A DNA stretch of 64,000 bases from Cyanomargarita calcarea GSE-NOS-MK-12-04C (lineage in GTDB: Bacteria; Cyanobacteriota; Cyanobacteriia; Cyanobacteriales; Nostocaceae), in assembly GCA_019359595.1 (NCBI GenBank), contig JAHHGZ010000018.1:1-64000 (forward strand), given 5' to 3'. The notes beneath the pieces are model-generated. The model made no database searches. It saw nothing but the letters and a program-made list of their open reading frames with translations, and was not told the DNA's origin. Both the position numbers and the translations under genes were made by a program. Shown piece after piece: positions 28,734 through 38,889 of the stretch (the stretch's first letter is position 1; the number at the start of each line of letters is the position of its first letter).

Positions 28734-29084
28734 TCAATTCATTGATTCTTCAGTCGTTTTGACAATTGAACTCAAAATACGAATAAGTTCATTTACGTAA
28801 GTCAGTTGATTGTTAACATCAACCTTCACAATTTGAGAATGTTGTATTAGCCGTAGCCAGTATTTAGTTTCTCTGGCTTCCTTATAGGCAATATACATTT
28901 TTGCTAAGAAATCTTTTCTACTCTGCCCTCCACTAGCTTCTTCTACATTTGCACCGATACTTGTACCGCTTCGGAGTAATTGCTTAGAAAGTACATATTC
29001 TCGCTGTTCTTGCATCTCGCTATATAAATAAATAATTTCTAAAGCGAATTGAAAACTTTTTTTTTGAATAACACTTTCAGGCAT
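28734..29084 (-). CDS. Four-helix-bundle protein (23S intervening-sequence protein family)
   Basis: 116 residues of the S23/four-helix-bundle family (QFALEIIYLYSEMQEQREYVLSKQLLRSGTSIGANVEEASGGQSRKDFLAKMYIAYKEARETKYWLRLI). The RSGTSIGANVEEA block is diagnostic. The family is named for proteins encoded in insertions within 23S rRNA genes of some bacteria but is common outside them; its function is not established. Here it sits between pixJ and pixL, bounded by heptamer arrays on both sides, so it looks like an inserted passenger rather than a phototaxis component. Confidence 0.88.
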   Translation of the reverse strand: MPESVIQKKSFQFALEIIYLYSEMQEQREYVLSKQLLRSGTSIGANVEEASGGQSRKDFLAKMYIAYKEARETKYWLRLIQHSQIVKVDVNNQLTYVNELIRILSSIVKTTEESMN

Positions 29085-29152
29085 TTACTCCCAACTCCCA
29101 ACTCCCAACTCTTAACTCCCAACTCCTAACTCTTAACTCCTAACTCCTAACT
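29085..29152. repeat. Heptamer array between pixJ and the four-helix-bundle gene
   Basis: About nine heptamers (CCAACTC, TTAACTC, CTAACTC) in the orientation opposite to the array at 28389-28674. On the transcribed minus strand it reads GGAGTTA and follows the pixJ stop directly. Confidence 0.85.
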
Positions 29153-32100
29153 TTAATTGACTTTAAACTTACTCACGCTTGCCAGTAAATCTTGAGCCAT
29201 TCCTGATAACTGTTGGAATACAATGGCGATTTCATTGGCTTCAATAAAAGTCTTGTTAGAAATTTTCTCGACATCTTTCATTGAAGCCGTTACCGAGACA
29301 GATTGCAGCATTTGTGCTTGGTTCGCATCAGTAATTCTCTGTAGTAATTGGCTAATTTCGGCTGTTGAAGACACGATCGCATTCAGGTTTTGGCGGGTTT
29401 CGTTAACTAAACTAGTACCTTCTACTACCTGTTGAATACCTATTTCCATAGCTACTGCAACTTCCCCTGTTTCTTGCTGAATCTCCTGAACTAATTTTTC
29501 AATTTCGATTGTTGCGGCTGCTGACTGACGAGACAATGAACGGACTTCATCGGCTACCACTGCAAAGCCTTTACCATATTCCCCTGCGCGGGTGGCTTCA
29601 ATTGCGGCATTCAACGCTAGTACGTTTGTTTGTGTCGCAAAGTTACTAATCAAATTCACCACTTTGGAGATTTTCTGCGAGGATTCACTCAGCCGCTTAA
29701 TTTTTTTGCTGGTTTGAGCAACGGTTTCACGAATCCCTTGGATTGCTTCTACAGTCCGGTTCATCGCCACATCACCAGACTCTACGGTTTCGTTAGCTTC
29801 TTGGACTGCGATTTGCACTAATTCGGCGTTAGCTACGACAGCTTGGGTAGAGTCCACCATCTGTTGAATCTCGCCCAATGCTTCATTGATTTCTTTGGAC
29901 TGTTGCTGGGCTAAGTTTGTCAGTCCTCCTAGTGAAGCATTACTGTTAGTAGAAGTTTGTGCTACTTGTTGAGCGGCTGCTTGTACCTGGATAACGATTT
30001 GCCGCAGTGCTTGCAAAGTGTTGTTGTAAGCGTCGGCAATAGTGCCCAGTACATCTTCTGTAATTGGCGCACGTACGGTTAAGTTCCCATCCAGAGCGGG
30101 TCTAACTGCCGCAAGGAGTTGCATCGCTGCTTTTTGAAATGCTTCCTTGTCTTCCTTTTCCCGTGATGCGACTTCTGTTAATTCTGCGGATTTGATTTTT
30201 AGTTCTTGCAGGTACTCAGCTTGCTGTAATGCCACACCAAACTGATTGGCAATTTGCTTGACTAGCTCAATTTCCTGCGGTTGCCATTCACGTGGTGCTT
30301 TGCACTGGTGGATACACAATAAGCCCCACAGTTCATTCCCTTTAATCAAGGGCACAATCAAGTTAGCTATGATTTGGAATTTACTCAGAATATCAATGTG
30401 GCATTGGGTGAAACCAGCATTGTAAATATCACCAACAGCTTGAATCCGACCTTCCCGATAGCCTGTAGCATAATCGCTACCGAAGCAGTGGTCATGTACC
30501 TTGTTATTTAAAGCTGAGACAAAACCCGGCAATACATCTTCGGAAATAAATTCTCCGTCGTCGTAGCCAGATTCTGGTAAGAAACGAAATACTCCTACTC
30601 GGTCGGCGTTCAACAAGCGGCGGACTTCGCTTGCCGTTGAGTTAAAGAGTGCATTCACATCAGTAGATTCCCGGATGCGCTCAACAATCTGGGTTACTAA
30701 TTGAACCCGTTCTGCGCCTTTTTCTATTTCTTTCGATTTTACTTGCAATTGTTGCAGATAAGCAGCTTGTTGCAATGCTACACCTAGTTGGTCGCCAATG
30801 CGTCCCAACAATCTAACTTCTGAATCTTCCCAGTCACGAGGTCCAGAGTTTTGATAAGTTGCTAGCATTCCCCAGAGTTTTTGACCCTGGAAAATTGGGA
30901 CAATTGCATAAGCTTTGCATTCATATTGCTCTAGAACCTCGACATAACAACGTGAGAATCCCGCTTTGTAGATATCAGCAATGGCATAACTTTTGCGATT
31001 GCGTAATTCCCCACCTTGGGTTTCTTGTAAGTATGTATCTATAGGTGCGAGGTTTTTTTCGCTATTTGCAATCAGGCTTCGCATTGCGTTGCAATCGCTA
31101 ACGCTTTCTTGAAGACGTTTGATTTTATGCTGGTTATCGATTAGAGAACTCCAGCCAAAGCCTGTAGACTCAGAAACAAAACTGCCGCTCCAATCGGGGT
31201 TGAATTTATACACCACTACCCGGTCAGCGCTGAGTAGCGATCGCACTTCTTTGGTCGTGGTGCTAAAGATAGTGTCAATATCCAGCGATTGCCTAATTCT
31301 GTCGATAACTTTCGTGACAGTGCGATCGCGTTCTGCTTCTTGTGTTTCTTTCAAAGATTGCTGCTGTAATTTCTCTAGGGCTTCTACTTGCTGTGTAGCT
31401 ACACCTAATAATGCAGCAATTTGATGCATCATGTTGACTTCAAACTCTTCCCATTCACGAGGTTGAGAGTTTTGATAGTTAGCTAGCAATCCCCAAAGTT
31501 TGTTGTCTTTAAAAATGGGGACAGTGAGATAAGCTTTTGCCTGAAATTGCTCTAAAAGCTCCATGTAACACTTAGGAAACCCAGCTTTGGTGACATCATC
31601 GACAACACAACTGGTTTTCTGCTGATAGCGACCTCCTTGAGTTTCTTGGAGATAGGTATCTTTAACTGAGTTCAATCCTGCAAGTTCTTTGATAGTGCAA
31701 TCACTATTGTCCGCCAGCATCTCGAAGTTTTTATCTTTAAAAGGAATCCAGCCTTTGCCAACGGATTCTGCCAGAAAATCGCCACTCCAATCAGGATTGA
31801 AGCGATAAATAACTGTGCGATCTGCCTGTAATAATTTGCGGATTTCAGCAACTGTCGTCTGAAAAATAGCATCTAATCCTGAGACGTCTGCAACTTTTTC
31901 GACCAGTAGTTCCCCAATCTTGCGGGTGAGGACAATTAGACTTCGCTGCCGTTCTGCTGTGCTGGCTAGTTTTTCAGTTTGCCCTTGGACTTGTTTTAAA
32001 TATTCTGCTTGTGATAAAGCAACACCCAATTGCAAGGCAACCTGACTCAATAAATTGACTTCCGAGGCTTGCCAGTCACGAATTTTGGAGTTTTGATATG

Positions 32101-33703
32101 CAGATAACAAGCCCCATAATTTTTGCCCAATAAATACAGGGACAATTACATAAGCTTTGACTTCAAATTGTTCCAAAATATCGAGGTGACAGCGAGAATG
32201 ACCTGCCAGTTGAATATCATTAACAGTAAAGGACTCACCTTTGGCATAGCGTCCCCCCTGGGTTTCTTGCAAGTGGCTATCTTCCCAAACAGTTTTGATA
32301 TCAGGCCCTACCAATCGTGCCCAACCAGTAGCGACAGATTCACTCACAAACTCGCCACTCCAATCGGGGTTAAAGCGATAAACAGATACGCGATCGCATT
32401 GCAGTAATTGACGAACTTCTTGGGTGGTAGCTCTGAAGATGGCATCCAAATCCAAGGTTTGCCGGATGCGATTAACTACCTTTGCTAAAGCTTTATCCTG
32501 TTCGTTTATCTGAGCTAATTGCTCAGATTTCAGCCGTACTTGTTCGAGATATTCTCCTTGTGCAACAGCGATGCCAAATTGCATCGCAATCTGCTCTAAC
32601 AAGCCGAGTTCCCAGTCTTGCCAATTACGAACACCAGAGTTTTGGTAAGCTGCCAGCAAACCCCACAGTTTTTCCCCACAGAAGAGAGGAGTAATTACAT
32701 AAGCCTTGATTTCAAACTGCTCTAAAATATCAATGTGGCAGGAAGCATGACCCATCTTATAGATGTCATTTGCGACATAGCTTTGATGGTTGCGATAACG
32801 TCCACCCCTAGTTTCTTGCAAGTGGGTGTCTTCCCAGACAGTTTTGATACCTGTACCTACCAATTGTATCCAACCGGCAGCCACAGACTCAGCTACATAC
32901 TCACCACTCCAATCAGAGTTGAAGCGATAAACAGATACGCGATCGCATTGCAGTAATTTGCGGACTTCTTGAGTGGTTGTTTGAAAAATATTATCAAGAT
33001 TTGATGCCCGCTGAATCTTGTCAATGACTTTGACAATCGATTTCTTTTCCTGTGCTTGAAGAAGTTGTTGTGCTTGAAATTCCAAATTTTGGAATCTGTA
33101 AGTTAGTTCTGTGACAATTTGAGATAGCAGGCTGATTTCCATCTCCTGCCACTGATGCGCTCCAGAACAATTATTTACTACCAGCAAAGCCCACAGTTCA
33201 CCATTGACTAAAATTGGTAAACTAAAACTCGCTTTAACTTGATATTTTTCTAGGAGTTGCGATTGATAGGGACTAAGTATTAACTGATTTATATCGTTAA
33301 TAATTACAGCTTCGAGATAGTCTTGTTTCGCAGGTAAACCAAAAATAATCGCTGGCAGATTTTCACCCAGAGTTGGAGTCCAATCTATTGCTACCGATTC
33401 CGCTAAAACAGTACCTGAAGATGAGGAATTAAACCGATAAATAAGAGCGCGATCGCAGGCAATTTTTTCTCTAATTTGTGCAACAGTAACTTTGAGTAGT
33501 GTATCTTGCTCTGGGGCTTGACGCATCTGAATTGCAATATCTTGCAAGTGCTGCCGCCAACTTTTAAATTGCTGCTCAACTGTATTTAATTCTGAGGATA
33601 ATTCATCGCTAGTAAAAATATTTTTTACTTTCCTAGCATTCTCTAATGTTTCTTCCTCAGCAGTATGATGTCCGTTTCCTTGTTCTTTGTACACACTAGT
33701 CAT
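29153..33703 (-). CDS. pixJ: PixJ-type phototaxis receptor with six GAF domains (cyanobacteriochrome)
   Basis: 1516 residues, no membrane helix. Six GAF domains occupy ~45-205, 230-385, 412-567, 600-775, 800-980 and 1010-1160. GAF1 has no chromophore Cys. GAF2 and GAF3 carry Cys-His (C322, C505) and the WEDxHLQETxGGRY signature of red/green cyanobacteriochromes. GAF4 and GAF5 have Cys-Tyr (C712, C919) plus an upstream Ser-Asp-Cys (C669, C871) in an insertion. GAF6 has Asp-His-Cys-Phe (C1073) and Cys-His (C1101), the DXCF class. A short HAMP-like segment (~1190-1240) and a methyl-accepting signalling domain follow (tip ~1355-1404, [21 protein letters not shown]). It should sense several light colours and control PixL through PixI. 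The start is the ATG at 33701-33703, with AGGTG six bases upstream; a GTG nine bases earlier is possible. Confidence 0.92.
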   Translation of the reverse strand: MTSVYKEQGNGHHTAEEETLENARKVKNIFTSDELSSELNTVEQQFKSWRQHLQDIAIQMRQAPEQDTLLKVTVAQIREKIACDRALIYRFNSSSSGTVLAESVAIDWTPTLGENLPAIIFGLPAKQDYLEAVIINDINQLILSPYQSQLLEKYQVKASFSLPILVNGELWALLVVNNCSGAHQWQEMEISLLSQIVTELTYRFQNLEFQAQQLLQAQEKKSIVKVIDKIQRASNLDNIFQTTTQEVRKLLQCDRVSVYRFNSDWSGEYVAESVAAGWIQLVGTGIKTVWEDTHLQETRGGRYRNHQSYVANDIYKMGHASCHIDILEQFEIKAYVITPLFCGEKLWGLLAAYQNSGVRNWQDWELGLLEQIAMQFGIAVAQGEYLEQVRLKSEQLAQINEQDKALAKVVNRIRQTLDLDAIFRATTQEVRQLLQCDRVSVYRFNPDWSGEFVSESVATGWARLVGPDIKTVWEDSHLQETQGGRYAKGESFTVNDIQLAGHSRCHLDILEQFEVKAYVIVPVFIGQKLWGLLSAYQNSKIRDWQASEVNLLSQVALQLGVALSQAEYLKQVQGQTEKLASTAERQRSLIVLTRKIGELLVEKVADVSGLDAIFQTTVAEIRKLLQADRTVIYRFNPDWSGDFLAESVGKGWIPFKDKNFEMLADNSDCTIKELAGLNSVKDTYLQETQGGRYQQKTSCVVDDVTKAGFPKCYMELLEQFQAKAYLTVPIFKDNKLWGLLANYQNSQPREWEEFEVNMMHQIAALLGVATQQVEALEKLQQQSLKETQEAERDRTVTKVIDRIRQSLDIDTIFSTTTKEVRSLLSADRVVVYKFNPDWSGSFVSESTGFGWSSLIDNQHKIKRLQESVSDCNAMRSLIANSEKNLAPIDTYLQETQGGELRNRKSYAIADIYKAGFSRCYVEVLEQYECKAYAIVPIFQGQKLWGMLATYQNSGPRDWEDSEVRLLGRIGDQLGVALQQAAYLQQLQVKSKEIEKGAERVQLVTQIVERIRESTDVNALFNSTASEVRRLLNADRVGVFRFLPESGYDDGEFISEDVLPGFVSALNNKVHDHCFGSDYATGYREGRIQAVGDIYNAGFTQCHIDILSKFQIIANLIVPLIKGNELWGLLCIHQCKAPREWQPQEIELVKQIANQFGVALQQAEYLQELKIKSAELTEVASREKEDKEAFQKAAMQLLAAVRPALDGNLTVRAPITEDVLGTIADAYNNTLQALRQIVIQVQAAAQQVAQTSTNSNASLGGLTNLAQQQSKEINEALGEIQQMVDSTQAVVANAELVQIAVQEANETVESGDVAMNRTVEAIQGIRETVAQTSKKIKRLSESSQKISKVVNLISNFATQTNVLALNAAIEATRAGEYGKGFAVVADEVRSLSRQSAAATIEIEKLVQEIQQETGEVAVAMEIGIQQVVEGTSLVNETRQNLNAIVSSTAEISQLLQRITDANQAQMLQSVSVTASMKDVEKISNKTFIEANEIAIVFQQLSGMAQDLLASVSKFKVN

Positions 33704-33818
33704 GCCACGCACCTTGAAAAATTGTTATCTGAAAAAATAATTCTGAAAATAGAAAAAGAAGCCTTCCATTTTAGATTACCTGCAAAGGTGACTCCACAAG
33801 TAATCCAAAATTGCTAAG

Positions 33819-34292
33819 TTAATTGTGAATTGCCCACATCGGAGATTGAACAATTGCAGCTGCATCCAAAGTGATAATTAATTCTTCAGCAGGGTTAATA
33901 AAGTAGCCTTGCAAAAAAGATGAAATTTCTGGAGAGAACAATTCACCAGAAGTAGGTTTTATTAGCTGTGAATCTAGGGATTCAATATCCATTAACTGAC
34001 GCACCAATAATCCCAAAGATTTACCATCTATTTGCACCACGATCGCCATCATTTTGGAGAGCATATTTGCAGAGTACAGAAGTGGTGAATAACCTAGCAT
34101 TTCCTCTACATCAACCAACCAAAGCATCTCACCCCGCCAGTTATATATACCTAGAACGCTACTAGGCATCTGAGGAACACCACAGATTTCTGCCAATGAC
34201 ACTTGCATGACTTCTGTGATGTGTTCTAACGAGATTACGGCTGTATCTTTTGCACCTAAATTAAAACTTAGAAACTTTTGCTCAATGTCCAA
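33819..34292 (-). CDS. pixI: CheW-like adaptor PixI
   Basis: 157 residues, a single CheW domain (FLSFNLGAKDTAVISLEHITEVMQV, SSVLGIYNWRGEMLWLVDVEEML, GLLVRQLMDIESLD, YFINPAEELIITLDAAAI). It couples the PixJ receptor to the PixL kinase. Position between pixH and pixJ and same strand match the pixGHIJL order of Synechocystis. The N-terminus is somewhat shorter than in E. coli CheW but the core is complete. Confidence 0.9.
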   Translation of the reverse strand: MDIEQKFLSFNLGAKDTAVISLEHITEVMQVSLAEICGVPQMPSSVLGIYNWRGEMLWLVDVEEMLGYSPLLYSANMLSKMMAIVVQIDGKSLGLLVRQLMDIESLDSQLIKPTSGELFSPEISSFLQGYFINPAEELIITLDAAAIVQSPMWAIHN

Positions 34293-34493
34293 AGTTCTTT
34301 ATCCTTTGTTGTTTGGAGAATTAGGAGTTAGGAGTTAAGAATTAACTAAAACACATTTATGAATTTCTCGCTCAAGATTGTGGGGTGGGCTTCTTAGTGC
34401 CTCTTCCTATATGTGAAAGCACGATAGATTCCTGTGTTACTAACTCGTAAATTTTCTTAATAACTACTATTTACTTGCCTTTTTAATAAATTT

Positions 34494-34856
34494 CTACTTG
34501 ATTAACTTCTTCAAGGTGACTGTGAGTTGCTCTTGGTTAATTGGTTTAGAAAGATAAGCATCAGCACCCAACATATTTCCCCACATTTTATCGACATCAC
34601 TGTCTTTAGTTGAGCAAAAAACTACGGGAATATTACTTGTTTTGGGATTACCTTTTAACTCTCGGCACATTTCATAACCACTTTTCCCAGGCAAAATTAC
34701 ATCCAGAAATATTAAATCAGGCTTATTGCTATTTAATTTTTCGTGAGCCTCTTCGCAGCTTTTGGCGCTAATTACAGAAAAACCTGCTTGTTGCAAGTAA
34801 CGGCAGAGTACTTCCATATCAGTTAAGCCGTCTTCAACGACTAAAACAGTATTCAT
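34494..34856 (-). CDS. pixH: CheY-like response regulator PixH
   Basis: A stand-alone receiver of 120 residues. The acidic pair is in VVEDGL (one acidic residue of the usual DD pair is kept: E-D), the phosphoacceptor Asp in LIFLDVILPGKSGYEM, Thr/Ser in VVFCSTKD and Lys in AYLSKPINQ. It is presumed a phosphate sink or motor-control output downstream of PixL. The start is the ATG at 34854-34856, with AGGTG six bases upstream; a GTG three codons earlier lacks a ribosome site. Confidence 0.9.
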   Translation of the reverse strand: MNTVLVVEDGLTDMEVLCRYLQQAGFSVISAKSCEEAHEKLNSNKPDLIFLDVILPGKSGYEMCRELKGNPKTSNIPVVFCSTKDSDVDKMWGNMLGADAYLSKPINQEQLTVTLKKLIK

Positions 34857-34865
34857 GGCAATCAC

Positions 34866-35394
34866 CTGTTTAATTTACCTAATAACGAAAACAAAAATTG
34901 AGTTTTACAATCAAATCAGACAAATGCAAGTTTTGCCTTTATTTAATTTTGATTCATCATCTATAAATTTGGTTCAGTGAAACTACGCATACTTCATGAT
35001 TTCACGATGCAATATTCAAAAAAAAAATGGTATTGATACCCCAATTCAGTTGACTTAGTAAAGCTTTACATGAAATTTTAGCGCTTCAAAACGCAGAGTT
35101 TTAACACATTTAATTTGTTACATTTTTTATTAAAAAGAATTGTGAAAACTCAGATTTTTCCGGATATTATTAAACTTGCAACTGATATCGTATCCGCTTG
35201 AATACTCATTATTAAGACTGACGCACCGGATGTGAAGAAATTTTTAATACAAGCAATTAGGCGGACTTGATATCATACGAAAAAATGCAATGTACAGCAA
35301 ACTCTTGCGTTTTATTCAATCCCAAATCTTCATTTCACTTGCGGTTTATTTACCGATAATCTAAAATCAAATGGCTTGTTCATCAAAACGGTAA
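34866..35394. other. Intergenic region between pixG and pixH
   Basis: About 530 AT-rich bases without a gene. It contains two copies of a dispersed short element: 35183-35200 (TGATATCGTATCCGCTTG) and, inverted to it, 35251-35277 (AAGCAATTAGGCGGACTTGA...). A related copy lies at 37118-37142 on the other side of pixG. Confidence 0.5.
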
Positions 35395-36606
35395 TTACTG
35401 ATGTCCTAATGATAAGGTTTGCACATTAGATGTACTGCTCGGAGTTGATGGAGCTTGTACATACTTACGTACCACAGCCATCACCTTATCAACCGCTACT
35501 GGCTTGGTGATAAAGTCAGTAGAACCAACCACTTTGGCGCGGACTCTATCCAAAAGACCATCACTACCTGTCAAGATAATCACGGGTGTGTTGGCAAACA
35601 GAGAAATTCGTCGCAGTTGAGCGCAGATTTCGTAACCACTAGCAACTGGCATTACCAAATCCAAGAAAATCAGGTCTGGTTTATGCTCAATTAGAATTGG
35701 TAGAGCTTGTACTGCATCTTGAATTTTGATAAATCTGAATCCATTTGGAATCATAATCTGTTCTAGCATTTGACAAACCTGGGGGCTGTCATCCACACAG
35801 GCAATCAAGGGACCGAGTGGTACTGTTGTTTTAGTGCTGCTAGATTTATTTGGGGATTCCGCAACTCGTAAGGGCGAATCGCTTACCTCCAACAGTTCCA
35901 GGATTCCCTTAAGGATGTAAGGAAGCAAAGAACGAGCAATGGGGTGTACAGAAGACTGCTTCATTTTCACGGCTAAATCACGCAGGGTGTATTTGCCGTT
36001 CATTAAAGTCAAAAAGTTTTTATAGACAGATGGACTTACCTGCTGCTGGAGTTGTTCTGGTCTTCGCAGCATCGGGGCTAAGTCAGGAGAAAAACTCGCC
36101 AAACCAGCTTCTGACCAATTCTTCCACGAGTCTTGCATCAATTTGATCGACATATCTGCACTCGTGAAGCTCATTGGTGCTTCCAATATGACATCCTGAG
36201 TGCGATCGCAACTTAATGAAGCAAAATTTGCTTGCTGTGCTAGGTCAAATAACAATTCTGCAATTGTGTGTTCAACAATGGCGTTAATTTGTTCTCTCTT
36301 AAGTTTCTGTTTCTCATGTAAAATTTCCAGGAGGCGATAATCCCAGTAATCAATCGAAAGTTCTTCAGCCCGCAACTGCATCTTATCCATGTCAATATCG
36401 GGACAATATTGAGCCATATGTCTACGCCATCTTCGGAAAGGATGAGTTCCTCCTGTAGCCCAAACCATACGTCCTAGACGATAGTAGAAAATCCATTGGT
36501 GTCCCTTTGAAGACTTGATATTTAACTTCCCACTGTATTGAAGTCTAGTACAAGTATTAAATTCCCCCAGTAGGTTATTTGATACCATCAGTTCGGGATG
36601 GCTCAT
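35395..36606 (-). CDS. pixG: PatA-family response regulator PixG
   Basis: 403 residues. An N-terminal PATAN-type region (residues ~1-240; GRMVWATGGTHPFRRWRRHM is typical) precedes a C-terminal receiver (~265-385; IACVDDSPQVCQ, phosphoacceptor in LIFLDLVMPVASGYE, ILTGSDG, DFITKPV). Family members include PatA of heterocyst patterning and PixG of phototaxis; the neighbouring pixH-I-J-L genes decide for PixG. An AAGGAA element lies before the ATG. It is the first gene of the operon, so the promoter should lie in 36607-36880. Confidence 0.9.
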   Translation of the reverse strand: MSHPELMVSNNLLGEFNTCTRLQYSGKLNIKSSKGHQWIFYYRLGRMVWATGGTHPFRRWRRHMAQYCPDIDMDKMQLRAEELSIDYWDYRLLEILHEKQKLKREQINAIVEHTIAELLFDLAQQANFASLSCDRTQDVILEAPMSFTSADMSIKLMQDSWKNWSEAGLASFSPDLAPMLRRPEQLQQQVSPSVYKNFLTLMNGKYTLRDLAVKMKQSSVHPIARSLLPYILKGILELLEVSDSPLRVAESPNKSSSTKTTVPLGPLIACVDDSPQVCQMLEQIMIPNGFRFIKIQDAVQALPILIEHKPDLIFLDLVMPVASGYEICAQLRRISLFANTPVIILTGSDGLLDRVRAKVVGSTDFITKPVAVDKVMAVVRKYVQAPSTPSSTSNVQTLSLGHQ

Positions 36607-37511
36607 AAGCTATTCCTTTTATTCAAACTCAGTCTTTTTCGACTCCAGACTAGCCATACAGCAGTCAGGCAACATAAGAGCGAAAGCGCGTACATTTGTT
36701 AATGCAATCCGGATAGCTACCATTTATGTTGTATTTACTGGTATATCACGTTCAAGCATGAATGATAAAAAGCAGGGAATAGTGCCACTGCATTCGCAAT
36801 GATTAAATTAATGGACGCAGAATTTGGCGTCTCAAAATCCAACTTTATTGCCTGTGTTCTACCAGTAAGCGTGATATTTGCTATACCCGTAAATTAAGAT
36901 CCGGGTGGTAGTCATATATCATGGTAAAGTCTCCCAGCATGAAACAAATCAGTGTAAATCCTGATTTTATAATGAAGCTCGTCTGTAGTTCCTGAATATT
37001 TGTTCCGCAAATTTGGCATTTTATGTAAATTACAATTAGTTGTATGCCCGCAACAACTAAGCGGATTATTTCCATTTTAGATTTTGGATTTTTCGCATTC
37101 TTATATGTCGAGCAGCTTATATCATGTCCGCCTAATTGCTTATAAATCACCAAGAACCTTACCCCTTTATCTCGTCCCCGTATCCTATCAGTGGTAGGGG
37201 TGGGGTGCAACGACTGTAGGTATATAACTAATTATCCAAACTTGATATTACTCACTTTTTGTGTAAAATATGCACTTCGATTATGCGATCGCCAACTGAT
37301 GAACGCCAGAGCGTTTTTACGTATAATTTAATATTATCCTATATTTAATCAAGTAATAACACTTAAGTATTTACTCTGCGGTTTTTAGACAGTGTTTGGA
37401 AAAACAAAAACCTCGGCTCATTGCGTCCGATCGCGGATTTTAAAGGATTACTCGGATCCCACGGAAAAGTTTAATTAATTTTTACATCCTCCGTGAAATC
37501 CTTTAATCCGT
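36607..37511. other. Long intergenic region between pixG and murQ
   Basis: About 900 bases. There is a dispersed element copy at 37118-37142 (reverse-complement match in 22 of 24 bases to 35251-35274). A long imperfect palindrome (37429-37524) runs into murQ. A minus-strand open frame (36881-37210) has a hydrophobic second half but no ribosome site, and I do not call it. Heavy AT bias is consistent with promoter sequence for the pix operon near pixG. Confidence 0.45.
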
Positions 37512-37524
37512 CTAATCCGCGATC
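37429..37524. repeat. 96-bp imperfect palindrome overlapping the end of murQ
   Basis: GATCGCGGATTTTAAAGGAT (from 37429) pairs with AATCCTTTAA...AATCCGCGATC (37498-37524), apart from a 6-7-base bulge. An inner ACGGA/TCCGT stem (37461-37465 with 37490-37494) extends it. The right arm supplies the last codons and stop of murQ. It could serve as the murQ terminator or be an inserted repetitive palindrome. Confidence 0.6.
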
Positions 37525-38435
37525 TTCTTTGTGCCTTCAACAGCGGCTCTGAGATTGCCCTTATATTCGGATAGAAGCCTAGCGCCTTCTTCTTTTTCCA
37601 AACCAGTCCAGTACATCAAGAGTGCCAATTTGACCCATTTACCACTGCGTTCTAGTAGGAAACCTGCCGCTTCACGACTTAAACCTGTGAGGTCTTGTAA
37701 AATTCGTAAAGCGCGATCGCGTAATTTTTGATTTGTTACCGCGACATCTACCATGCGATTGCCGTAAACTTTGCCTAGTTTGACCATCGTCCCCGTAGAA
37801 ATGATGTTTAAAGCCAGCTTAGTTGCGGTACCAGCTTTTAAGCGAGTTGAACCAGCTACCACCTCTGGCCCGGTTAATAAACGAATATCAATATCAACTG
37901 CAGCCTCAACTTGCTGACGGGGAACACAAGCGATAAAAATAGTAGTTGCTCCTCGCTGACGGGCTGCTTGCAAGGCACCGTGGACATACGGAGTTGTACC
38001 ACCAGCAGTGATACCCACAACAACATCGAGTTGTGTCACTTGACGTTGGGCGATCGCTGCTTCTCCATCGGAAGCGCTGTCTTCTAAATCTTCCGAACTG
38101 CGTAACAGTGCGCCAGCACCACCGGCAATAATTCCTTGTACCAATTCCGGCGGTGTACAAAAAGTCGGCGGGCATTCAGCAGCATCTAACACCCCTAATC
38201 GACCAGAAGTCCCCGCACCAATATAAAATAAACGTCCTCCGTGATGCAAACTTTCTGCCGTGCGTTCAATTGCTTCAGCCAACTGGACTTTAGCCGCAGC
38301 AACAGCAGCAACAGCTTTTTCATCTTCAGTATTAAACAGTTCTACCAATTCTAAAGAACTGAGCTTGTCTAAATTTAGACTGTTAGGATTGACCTGCTCC
38401 GTCAAAAGGTGTCCACGCTCTTGCAAATTTGACAT
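37512..38435 (-). CDS. murQ: N-acetylmuramic acid 6-phosphate etherase
   Basis: 307 residues. MurQ cleaves the lactyl ether of MurNAc-6-phosphate to GlcNAc-6-phosphate and D-lactate in cell-wall recycling, in the cytosol. SIS-domain signatures IGAGTSGRLGVLDAAECPPTF and VVGITAGGTTPYVHGAL are clear, as are EVVAGSTRLKAGTATKLALN and the C-terminal RALRILQDLTGLSREAA. Length is normal. The last few codons lie in the palindrome described at 37429. Repeat DNA (TAACTAA/TAACCAC) precedes the start. Confidence 0.95.
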   Translation of the reverse strand: MSNLQERGHLLTEQVNPNSLNLDKLSSLELVELFNTEDEKAVAAVAAAKVQLAEAIERTAESLHHGGRLFYIGAGTSGRLGVLDAAECPPTFCTPPELVQGIIAGGAGALLRSSEDLEDSASDGEAAIAQRQVTQLDVVVGITAGGTTPYVHGALQAARQRGATTIFIACVPRQQVEAAVDIDIRLLTGPEVVAGSTRLKAGTATKLALNIISTGTMVKLGKVYGNRMVDVAVTNQKLRDRALRILQDLTGLSREAAGFLLERSGKWVKLALLMYWTGLEKEEGARLLSEYKGNLRAAVEGTKKIAD

Positions 38436-38496
38436 TAGTTATTTGTTAGTGGTTAGTTGTTAGTGGTTGGTGGTTATTCTTCCCCATTCGCAATGA

Positions 38497-38889
38497 CTAA
38501 AGCAATCCTTCCAGCCTGCGACGAATGCTGTCTAGTTCAGAATCAGCCACTTCTAATTTTTCTTCTTGGGAGTCTGGTTGGGAGTCTACTTGCCAGTCTG
38601 TTTTTTCCACGTTCACTTCTGGGGGAATCGCCAAAGCATCATTTTCAGGGATAATTTCCCAGTCATAATTGGCACTTTGACAAAATTCCTTGATTTCCTC
38701 AGCATCCATTGTTTCTACTGCAGGTGTGGGAAAATCTTGAGCCTCCAGCATTAAAGCAAAGCGTGTTGCATCGTCTTCTGACTCGAACATCAGCACTTTA
38801 TCGCGATCGCCAACCCGGATTGTATGAATTCCCTCATTCTCTGTGCCGGCATTAAAAAGTAACACAAAAACACGCATGGGTGTAATCAT
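38497..38889 (-). CDS. DUF3110-family protein
   Basis: 130 residues. The first ~80 (MRVFVLLFNAGTENEGIHTI, VLMFESEDDATRFALMLEAQDFPTPAVE) fit DUF3110, a small domain found in cyanobacteria and plastid-bearing plants. An acidic linker and a short basic C-terminal helix follow. Function unknown; no transmembrane segment. I chose the ATG at 38887-38889 because AAGGAAAG lies 6-7 bases upstream; the frame extends nine codons further. Confidence 0.8.
   Translation of the reverse strand: MITPMRVFVLLFNAGTENEGIHTIRVGDRDKVLMFESEDDATRFALMLEAQDFPTPAVETMDAEEIKEFCQSANYDWEIIPENDALAIPPEVNVEKTDWQVDSQPDSQEEKLEVADSELDSIRRRLEGLL

Noticed and set aside
36881-37210. 109-codon minus-strand frame with a hydrophobic second half
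   Set aside because: No ribosome site at any Met, contains a copy of the dispersed repeat, and resembles no family; AT-rich spacer frames often look hydrophobic.
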